Assembly (NCBI GenBank): GCA_002774315.1
Contig: PEYP01000028.1
Coordinates: forward strand, 1 to 10,097
DNA: 10,097 nucleotides
Direction: 5' to 3'
Source of the DNA: Candidatus Stahliibacteriota bacterium CG08_land_8_20_14_0_20_40_26
GTDB taxonomy: Bacteria > Hydrothermota > UBA3073
In this document: piece after piece, positions 5,960 to 10,097 of the stretch
How positions within the stretch are numbered: the stretch's first letter is position 1
Layout of the letters: every line of letters begins with the position of its first letter
The notes under the pieces: generated by a model
What the model saw: only the letters and a program-made list of their open reading frames with translations
Database searches by the model: none
Told to the model about the DNA's origin: nothing
Program-made: the position numbers and the translations under genes

Positions 5960-5988
5960 ATTATACAACAACTTTTCGATTCTTACAA
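5960..5988 (-). promoter_or_regulatory. Sigma70-like promoter of the ORF6N gene, similar to the hsdR promoter
   Basis: On the minus strand TTGTAA (5983-5988), 17 bp, TATAAT (5960-5965). The flanks resemble the hsdR promoters (AAAATCTTG before, GAATCGAAAA and TTGTTG in the spacer). A leader of roughly 23 nt precedes the ATG at 5930. The 5946-6035 gap contains nothing else I recognise. Confidence 0.72.
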
Positions 5989-6035
5989 GATTTTTATTGT
6001 AATTACTTGAATACTTGAGCCTGACCCCCCTATCC

Positions 6036-6722
6036 TTATCTTATTATTACCTCTTCTATGTAGTCTGAAAGGGTGTTCTTTATATTGTTTAGTTCTCCTT
6101 CAGCGTATATGGGTCTATCCTTAAAAGCATCTAACAGCATTTTCAACTTTCTCGGTCTCTGCAACACAAACCTCCTTGCACCCTTCAGCCACTCTCCTAT
6201 TCTCTTCCCGTCCTCTGTTGAAAAAAAGTCTGGAAATACTGTGGTTCTAAACTCATATTCTACATTACTATCTATAATAAGTTTTATACTCTTTTCTATG
6301 TCCTCAAGATTTGCCGAAACCCCCGATGCAATATTATATTTTTCCGGGGTTGCCTTTATATCCATTGCAATGTAATCCAAAAGACCTACATTTATCAACT
6401 CCTCAATCATTGAAGGATTTGTGCCGTTTGTATCAAGTTTTACCTGAAAACCTCTCTTTTTTGTCTTCCTGATAAAATTGGGCAATCTCTTATGTATTGT
6501 GGGTTCTCCACCAGTTACACAGATACCGTCAAGAAGCCCTCTCCTATTTTCAAGGAAGGAAAACACCTCTTCCTCACTTATGGTTGGCAGGTTCTCCCAG
6601 CCAACAACCAGCTCCGGATTATGACAGTACGGACATCTAAAGTCACATCCTCCAGTGAAGACGACTGCACATATCCTCTTCGGGAAGTCTATTATGGATA
6701 CCCTCTGTAAACCTTTTATCAT
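6036..6722 (-). CDS. Anaerobic ribonucleotide reductase-activating protein (radical SAM, NrdG2-like)
   Basis: A 228-residue radical SAM enzyme of the glycyl-radical activase type. It would use a [4Fe-4S] cluster and S-adenosylmethionine to generate the glycyl radical on a partner, most likely anaerobic ribonucleoside-triphosphate reductase (NrdD). The N-terminus KGLQRVSIIDFPKRICAVVF is typical of the TIGR02495 branch. The cluster ligands are C26, C30 and C33 in GGCDFRCPYCHN, and the SAM-binding VTGGEPT is at 69-75. Length is normal. No nrdD lies beside it; upstream is a pseudogene and a repeat, and no Shine-Dalgarno is visible before the ATG because the upstream bases are repeat sequence. A pyruvate formate-lyase-type partner is an alternative. 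Confidence 0.87.
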   Translation of the reverse strand: MIKGLQRVSIIDFPKRICAVVFTGGCDFRCPYCHNPELVVGWENLPTISEEEVFSFLENRRGLLDGICVTGGEPTIHKRLPNFIRKTKKRGFQVKLDTNGTNPSMIEELINVGLLDYIAMDIKATPEKYNIASGVSANLEDIEKSIKLIIDSNVEYEFRTTVFPDFFSTEDGKRIGEWLKGARRFVLQRPRKLKMLLDAFKDRPIYAEGELNNIKNTLSDYIEEVIIR

Positions 6723-6726
6723 AATA

Positions 6727-6770
6727 GGTGTTAGGTGCTGGGTGTTAGGTGTCGGGTTTCAGGTGTTAGG
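6727..6770. repeat. GGTGTTAGGT-type degenerate tandem repeat
   Basis: The plus strand carries imperfect copies of GGTGTTAGGTG with variants such as GGTGCTGGGTGTTAGG and GGTGTCGGGTTTCAGG. It separates the start of the radical SAM gene from the end of the dead IVP gene and supplies the bases where a ribosome binding site would be expected. Related fragments (CACCTATCACCTAA) occur at 7290-7303. Confidence 0.7.
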
Positions 6771-7164
6771 GCTTCCTTGAGCGCTGGATGGAACTATAAA
6801 GACCGTTTAGCATTTTTCCACATTCAGTGTACCTCTCGATGTAGTTTTCGTATTTTTTCTTACTCGAGTATTCCTTTCAATATGCAATGTAGAGATGGTG
6901 TTCTGTCTCCTGGAGTTCGCCGATCGCCCGATTTATGCATTCAAGGTATATGTTGATGTGCCGATTATTCTATTCCTCATCGACATTAGCTGGGATAGAG
7001 TTAGAAGATCTCCTGATCTGTGAGCCCAATTCATATAACTCAAATTTTGGAAAATCCATTGATAATTTATGTATCTCTAAATGAAGCTCACAAAGTTTTT
7101 TATATACATCAAGATCTCTGAAGGTTGTAATAGTGCCTATAATTCCTCCTCTCTCTAAACACAT
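6766..7164 (-). pseudogene. Four-helix-bundle (IVP / S23-type) protein, broken by two in-frame stops
   Basis: Read through, the frame spans 132 codons, about the usual size of these small four-helix proteins found in rRNA intervening sequences and as free-standing genes. The N-terminal part matches well: TFRDLDVYKKLCELHLEIHKLS, then FELYELGSQIRRSSNSIPANV. The family normally continues with EG and an aromatic/Arg-rich turn, but here there is TAG (6970-6972), then a recognisable second half (IGELQETEHHLYIAY), TGA (6877-6879), and a third part ending KMLNGLYSSIQ before the natural stop. Frame and length are preserved, so decay is by point mutation. GGAGGAATT stands directly before an ATA codon (7138-7140), suggesting a lost ATG start; the ATG at 7164 overlaps a repeat edge. 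Function of the family is poorly defined. Confidence 0.75.
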
Positions 7165-7286
7165 ACTTATCGCGACCAGGAGGTCGCTCTACCACCTTGC
7201 ACCTAACGTCTTTCACATTCCACATTCAACATTTCACATTTAACATGTTACCTACTTATCGCGACCAGGAGGTCGCTCCTACCACC
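7164..7286. repeat. Pair of direct hairpin repeats (GCGACC-AGGA-GGTCGC)
   Basis: TACTTATCGCGACCAGGAGG and the following GTCGCTC(C)TACCACC occur at 7164-7196 and 7253-7286, differing by one base insertion. Each contains the perfect 6-bp stem GCGACC/GGTCGC with loop AGGA. The 57 bp between hold degenerate CACATT/CAACATT units (7213-7246). There is no T-run after the stems in the minus direction, so I do not call them terminators. Confidence 0.8.
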
Positions 7287-7295
7287 TGCCACCTA

Positions 7296-7922
7296 TCACC
7301 TAAGCCTGTACATAAAGGTGACCACTCCTTTCTGCGTTTCTTGTGGTAGATGAAGAGGGAGTTTCTCAAATTTCCATTCCCTCAATGCATCAAGGGTTAT
7401 CTGGTCAAATATGTTGCCACCCTTTTTAAGAAGTGCCAGTCTCTCTACTCTTCCGTCTGGCGATACCCATATTTCGACCTTCACATCAGTCTCTACATTA
7501 TACCCTTCAGGATATAGTGGAATAACCTTGCTTATAACCCTTCTCTTGGACAACTCACCCTCTATTATATATGGCTCTCCTTGAATGATTGCAGGAGACG
7601 GCGTTTCTTTTCCTACCTCCTCCTTGGGAATGGATATGGGTGGAAGTTCCTTTGGCGGTGCTTCTGGTATTATCTCCTTCTCATCCTCCTTTGCCTCTGG
7701 TAGTTCAACAAGTTCTTCTGCTGGCAAAGGCTCTTTGGTGATAACCCTTGCAGGTTCTGCCGGTGGTGTATATGCAATCAACCCAACTTCAATAAATTCA
7801 GCCTCTCCAAAGTATATACCAACATTTACGAAACGGAGACAGACGAGAATAATTATATGAAGAATTACGGACCCTATAACTCCCTTCGTGAGACTACCCA
7901 TTCTGTTTGTATGTCTCTTCAT
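7296..7922 (-). CDS. TonB-family protein (energy transducer, inner membrane/periplasm)
   Basis: The 208-residue protein has TonB architecture: a short basic N-terminus (MKRHTNRMGSLTK), one membrane segment (about 14-36, VIGSVILHIIILVCLRFVNV), a Pro/Glu-rich periplasmic spacer (about 50-110, with EKEIIPEAPPKELPPISIP) and a TonB_C domain (about 125-208: YPEGYNVETDVKVEIWVSPDGRV, then LDALREWKFEKLP and VTFMYRL). Such proteins carry proton-motive energy from ExbB/ExbD to outer-membrane transporters; neither partner gene is in the window. I chose the ATG at 7920-7922, which follows a GGGGG ribosome binding site; the longer frame to 7976 is translated from a dispersed repeat. Its stop codon also borders a repeat (7290-7303). 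It could equally serve another TonB-domain function, so no symbol is given. Confidence 0.88.
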   Translation of the reverse strand: MKRHTNRMGSLTKGVIGSVILHIIILVCLRFVNVGIYFGEAEFIEVGLIAYTPPAEPARVITKEPLPAEELVELPEAKEDEKEIIPEAPPKELPPISIPKEEVGKETPSPAIIQGEPYIIEGELSKRRVISKVIPLYPEGYNVETDVKVEIWVSPDGRVERLALLKKGGNIFDQITLDALREWKFEKLPLHLPQETQKGVVTFMYRLR

Positions 7923-7952
7923 AACAACCCCCAAAAGTTTACTTATAATATC

Positions 7953-7980
7953 AACCGCAGAGCACGCGGAGAACACAGAG
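7953..7980. repeat. CCGCAGAG...CGCGGAG...CACAGAG dispersed repeat, copy 1
   Basis: The plus strand reads AACCGCAGAGCACGCGGAGA followed by ACACAGAG. It recurs with changes at 8232-8260 and, inverted, at 8278-8306. On the minus strand it forms the false N-terminal extension of the TonB-like frame. Confidence 0.75.
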
Positions 7981-8030
7981 ATTTTTTTATTTCCTCCGCG
8001 ATCTCTTAAGCATCATATTTCTTTAACCTC

Positions 8031-8090
8031 TGTAGGGACAACCCTTGTGGTTGTCCGCCTCTCGGACAGGGATAAACCCTGTCCCTACAA
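8031..8090. repeat. 60-bp cloverleaf-like inverted-repeat element
   Basis: Outer arms TGTAGGGACA (8031-8040) and TGTCCCTACA (8080-8089) are perfectly complementary. Inside them are two further hairpins: GGACAACC with GGTTGTCC, and GGACAGGG with CCCTGTCC (loop ATAAA). The result is two hairpins within an outer stem. Elements of this kind occur as dispersed repeats in several uncultivated bacterial genomes; no transposase is near. Confidence 0.8.
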
Positions 8091-8114
8091 TTTCCATGGT
8101 CTTGCCGCTTCAAA

Positions 8115-8221
8115 CCCCATTAGATAAAAAGCCTTAGTGAAAAGCCAATGTGCACAATTAGTCGCTATCTAACAGGGGCAAAGAGAAAAAGCGACCTCAA
8201 AGTTCCTAAATCTTTTGCCCC
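8115..8221. repeat. Interlocking inverted repeats of unknown nature
   Basis: CCCCATTAGATA (8115-8126) is nearly complementary to TATCTAACAGGGG (8166-8178). GTCGC (8161-8165) pairs with GCGAC (8191-8195). GGGGCAAAGA (8175-8184) pairs with TCTTTTGCCCC (8211-8221) with one extra T. The first and third stems share the GGGG at 8175-8178, so they are alternative rather than simultaneous. It could be a small non-autonomous mobile element or a structured RNA; I recognise neither. Confidence 0.5.
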
Positions 8222-8231
8222 CCTTGTTTTT

Positions 8232-8306
8232 AAACCACAGAGTACGCGGAGAATATAGAGTTTCTGCCTCCCTTTGATCTCCGCGGGCTCTGCGAACTCT
8301 GCGGTT
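8232..8306. repeat. Inverted pair of CACAGAG/CGCGGAG dispersed repeats
   Basis: AAACCACAGAGTACGCGGAGA (split here as AAACCACAGAG + TACGCGGAGA) at 8232-8252 faces TCTCCGCGGG + CTCTGCGAACTCTGCGGTT at 8278-8306, making a large imperfect palindrome of two related repeats. The first is in the same orientation as 7953-7980. Confidence 0.75.
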
Positions 8307-8369
8307 CATCCATGAAATTTACATAACCGAAGTTAAATCAAAAATCAAAATTAAAAGCCTCACCACACC

Positions 8370-8385
8370 TGCCTGCCGGCAGGCA
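8370..8385. repeat. 16-bp perfect palindrome TGCCTGCCGGCAGGCA
   Basis: Perfect self-complementary GC-rich sequence in otherwise AT-rich DNA. A common kind of dispersed intergenic palindrome; it is next to the AAGACAC repeat. Confidence 0.8.
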
Positions 8386-8391
8386 AGAAGG

Positions 8392-8504
8392 CACTAAGAC
8401 ACGAAGTCCAAAAAGAATTGGTTATCGGTAATCAGTAATTGGTTATCAGTGATCCGTAGTTCGTGATCCGAAATCTATAATCCTGGTGTCTTTGTGTCTT
8501 GGTG
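8392..8504. repeat. AAGACAC inverted pair around a GGTTATC/GATCCG tract
   Basis: CACTAAGACACGAAG (8392-8406) and CTTTGTGTCTTGGTG (8490-8504) are complementary at 13 of 15 positions. Between them, 8418-8471 is a degenerate series of GGTTATC, GTAATCAG and GTGATCCG units. No coding potential. Confidence 0.65.
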
Positions 8505-8519
8505 GTGAATTCTCTTTAA

Positions 8520-9488
8520 TTAAAGATCTTCTTTAGCTTTTATATACACTGTCAACTGGTCAATCACCCCCTTCAACCCCTCACCGTAAAGGGCAGATAT
8601 GAGATAGGGTTTAGGGGAAAGAGGCAATTCTGTAAAGCTTTTCCTATCGTCAACAAGGTCCATCTTGTTTATCGCAATGAGATACGGCTTTTCCAATATA
8701 ATGGGATTATACGCAGATAATTCTTTCTGAAGGGCATAAAAATCAGAAACAGGGTCTCTTGTAGCATCCAAAATAAAAAGAAGTGCCTTTGTCCTCTCTA
8801 TATGTCTTAAAAACTGAAGACCAAGCCCCCTTCCTTTGTGTGCATCCTTAATTATCCCTGGTATGTCGGCGATTACTATACCGTTTTCTGTCTTGCCAAG
8901 CACAGGAGAAAGTGTTGTAAATGGATACGATGCTATCTTCGGTCTTGCATGTGACACCTTTGAAAGGAATGTAGATTTTCCGGAATTTGGATAACCGACA
9001 AGTCCAACATCACCAATCAACTTGAGTTCAAGAACAAGTTCCTTCTCTTCTCCTTTTTCTCCCTCCTCACACTCCCTTGGTGCTTGATGGGTCGGTGTGG
9101 CAAAACTTGTATTTCCCTTTCCCCCTCTTCCACCCTTTGCAACTACGACACTATCCCCCTTATGTAGAAGATCCGACACCACCTTTTCGTTACAGTAAAC
9201 CACTGTCCCGGGAGGCACTTTTATATACACATCCTCTCCATCCCTACCCTTTTTATTCTTTCCACTCCCATGTCTGCCTCTTTCTGCTCTGTAATGAGGC
9301 TTATAGTAAAGGTGAAGCAGATTGGAGTAGTCTGACGATGCAACGATAATCACATCTCCACCCTTACCCCCATCACCCCCATCAGGGCCGCCTTTGGGGA
9401 CGAATTTCTCCCTTCTAAAACTTACACAACCATCTCCGCCCCTTCCTCCATATACCCATATCTTAACCCTGTCAATAAAACCCTTCAT
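8520..9488 (-). CDS. obg: GTPase Obg/CgtA (ribosome assembly)
   Basis: A conserved GTPase that binds the large ribosomal subunit and acts in its assembly and in stress control. The 322-residue protein starts MKGFIDRVKIWVYGGRGGDG, the glycine-rich Obg fold (1-157, with REKFVPKGGPDGGDGGKGG). The G domain follows: G1 GYPNSGKS (165-172), switch I YPFTTLSPV (188-196), G3 DIPG (208-211), G4 NKMD (274-277) and G5 SAL (298-300). It has no C-terminal OCT domain, like many short Obg proteins. I chose the ATG at 9486-9488; the longer frame from 9533 adds 15 residues outside the family pattern, encoded by a repeat. Only a weak AGGA lies about 14 nt upstream. The usual rplU-rpmA neighbours are absent; rfaE2 precedes it. 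Confidence 0.97.
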   Translation of the reverse strand: MKGFIDRVKIWVYGGRGGDGCVSFRREKFVPKGGPDGGDGGKGGDVIIVASSDYSNLLHLYYKPHYRAERGRHGSGKNKKGRDGEDVYIKVPPGTVVYCNEKVVSDLLHKGDSVVVAKGGRGGKGNTSFATPTHQAPRECEEGEKGEEKELVLELKLIGDVGLVGYPNSGKSTFLSKVSHARPKIASYPFTTLSPVLGKTENGIVIADIPGIIKDAHKGRGLGLQFLRHIERTKALLFILDATRDPVSDFYALQKELSAYNPIILEKPYLIAINKMDLVDDRKSFTELPLSPKPYLISALYGEGLKGVIDQLTVYIKAKEDL

Positions 9489-9508
9489 ATAGAATTTCGA
9501 AATCCTAA

Positions 9509-9620
9509 TTTCCAATTTCCAACAAAATTCCAAATACTAAATTCCCAAAACCTAATTAAAGTCCAGAAGTCATTACTCTTTTTCCTATTTGTCATTTGAC
9601 ATTTTATTGGAAATTGGAAA
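9509..9620. repeat. Inverted copies of a GGAAATTGGAAA-type repeat between rfaE2 and obg
   Basis: TTTCCAATTTCC + AACAAAATT (9509-9529) is the inverse of ATTTTATTGGAAATTGGAAA (9601-9620) with one mismatch over about 20 bp. The right copy lies inside the 3' end of the rfaE2 reading frame and continues as CTGGAAATTTGACAT; the left lies just upstream of the obg start. Transcribed, they would form a long stem spanning the intergenic region. Confidence 0.75.
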
Positions 9621-10082
9621 CTGGAAATTTGACATTATTTTTTTTATCATCTCTGTTGTGGAATATCCTGGAACGAGCTTCACTCTCACAACCTCTCTTG
9701 CAAGCTCCCTTCCAACAATCTCTTCCTCGCTCCAATCCTCCCCCTTCACAAGGGCATCCGGTCTTATCGCCTTTATCAGGTTATAGGGGGTCTTTTCATT
9801 GAAAATTACCACATAATCCACATATACAATAGACGAGAGTACAACTGCCCGCGACTCTTCATCAATGATAGGACGCCCCTTTTCCTTTATCTTCTTTGTA
9901 GAACTATCAGAGTTGAGTCCGACTATAAGGATATCTCCCCTATCCTTTGCCTGTCTTAATAGTTCTATATGTCCTTTGTGTATTATATCAAAACAGCCGT
10001 TTGTGAAGACAACACGCCTGCCCTTCTCTTTTTCTTCTTTACTGATTAAAGATGCTTCTTTCTGGGATATTATCCTTCCCAT
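9585..10082 (-). CDS. rfaE2: D-glycero-beta-D-manno-heptose 1-phosphate adenylyltransferase (RfaE2 / HldE C-terminal type)
   Basis: A stand-alone cytidylyltransferase-like enzyme that adenylates heptose 1-phosphate to ADP-heptose, a precursor of the LPS inner core. Signature residues are all present: FTNGCFDIIHKGH (26-38, nucleotide-binding HxGH = H35 to H38), VGLNSDSSTKKIKEKGRPI, DYVVIFNEKTP, ALVKGEDW plus EEEIVG, and PGYSTTEMIKKI. It is separate from the kinase (RfaE1), as in many bacteria. The family normally ends near MIKKI (residue 149); here another 16 residues (MSNFQFPISNKMSNDK) are encoded by the dispersed repeat described at 9509-9620, so the C-terminal tail is an accident of repeat insertion. 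The ATG at 10082 is the natural start, eight residues before KEASL, but only 15 upstream bases are visible. Confidence 0.95.
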   Translation of the reverse strand: MGRIISQKEASLISKEEKEKGRRVVFTNGCFDIIHKGHIELLRQAKDRGDILIVGLNSDSSTKKIKEKGRPIIDEESRAVVLSSIVYVDYVVIFNEKTPYNLIKAIRPDALVKGEDWSEEEIVGRELAREVVRVKLVPGYSTTEMIKKIMSNFQFPISNKMSNDK

Positions 10083-10097
10083 AGTGGGTTATCAAAG

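Larger units (their letters stand above)
7923..8519. other. Gene-free mosaic of dispersed repeats between tonB-like and obg genes
   Basis: About 600 bp with no credible gene on either strand. From left to right it holds a CCGCAGAG/CGCGGAG repeat (7953-7980), a 60-bp cloverleaf element (8031-8090), nested inverted repeats (8115-8221), a second CACAGAG/CGCGGAG pair in inverted orientation (8232-8306), a 16-bp perfect palindrome (8370-8385), an AAGACAC inverted pair (8392-8406 with 8490-8504) and a GGTTATC/GATCCG degenerate tract (8418-8471). I saw no tRNA or rRNA. Confidence 0.8.

Noticed and set aside
6877..6972. Alternative genetic code (TAG or TGA read as sense) explaining the IVP gene
   Set aside because: All the other genes are free of in-frame TAG/TGA, and TAG (rfaE2) and TGA (tonB-like, second ATPase) are used as normal stops.
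7171..7276. Intrinsic terminators at the GCGACC/GGTCGC hairpins
   Set aside because: No T-run follows either stem in the direction of transcription.
7164..7286. Two-repeat CRISPR
   Set aside because: Only two copies, the space between is itself low-complexity CACATT repeat, and no cas genes are nearby.
7585..7860. Plus-strand Ser/Gly-rich open frame
   Set aside because: It is the complement of the Pro/Glu-rich spacer of the TonB-like protein, which naturally gives Gly/Ser-rich antisense.
7923..7976. Longer N-terminus for the TonB-like protein (18 extra residues starting MFSACSAVD)
   Set aside because: The extra codons translate a dispersed CACAGAG/CGCGGAG repeat and precede a good GGGGG ribosome binding site at the inner ATG.
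9489..9533. Longer N-terminus for Obg (15 extra residues)
   Set aside because: Obg proteins begin with the F-x-D-x-V-x-I strand; the extension is repeat sequence.

Overview
The window looks like chromosome from an uncultivated, probably anaerobic Gram-negative bacterium. A TonB-family protein and a heptose-phosphate adenylyltransferase (LPS core precursor) imply an outer membrane. An activase for oxygen-sensitive ribonucleotide reductase implies anaerobic life. The DNA is AT-rich, and the gaps are packed with dispersed non-coding repeats of a kind I associate with candidate-phylum genomes such as Omnitrophota-like lineages; the lineage is a low-confidence guess. Every gene I accept is on the minus strand, so transcription runs from high to low coordinates, and the genetic code looks standard.

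Right part (about 6.0-10.1 kb): housekeeping genes separated by repeats. In transcription order these are rfaE2 (9585-10082), the Obg GTPase (8520-9488), a 600-bp repeat mosaic, a TonB-family protein (7296-7922), two hairpin repeats, a dead four-helix-bundle (IVP/S23) gene with two in-frame stops (6766-7164), and an NrdG/PflA-type radical SAM activase (6036-6722). Repeats have changed some gene ends: the rfaE2 C-terminus is repeat-encoded, and the longer alternative starts of tonB and obg also lie in or next to repeats.

Left part (1 to about 6.0 kb): a type I restriction locus with accessory genes. In transcription order it holds an ORF6N-domain gene (5403-5930), a DUF4062-GHKL ATPase-winged helix gene (3790-5265), a 5' stub of hsdS (3521-3592), a copy of the hsdR promoter and first 14 codons (3357-3466), a second divergent DUF4062-ATPase gene (1816-3282), a second hsdS stub (1682-1738), and finally the real hsdR promoter and gene (1-1531, running off the left edge). 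Each DUF4062 gene is preceded by a copy of hsdR codons 1-14 cut at the same codon, and each is followed by an hsdS start cut soon after its LP-x(2)-W motif. The best-preserved pair of hsdR-start copies is identical over 65 bp and brackets the 1.87-kb module holding the first ATPase gene, so recombination between them would remove the module and leave hsdR intact. This serial insertion of accessory modules at the hsdR start is the most interesting structure in the window. No complete hsdS and no hsdM are visible, so whether the R-M system works cannot be judged here.
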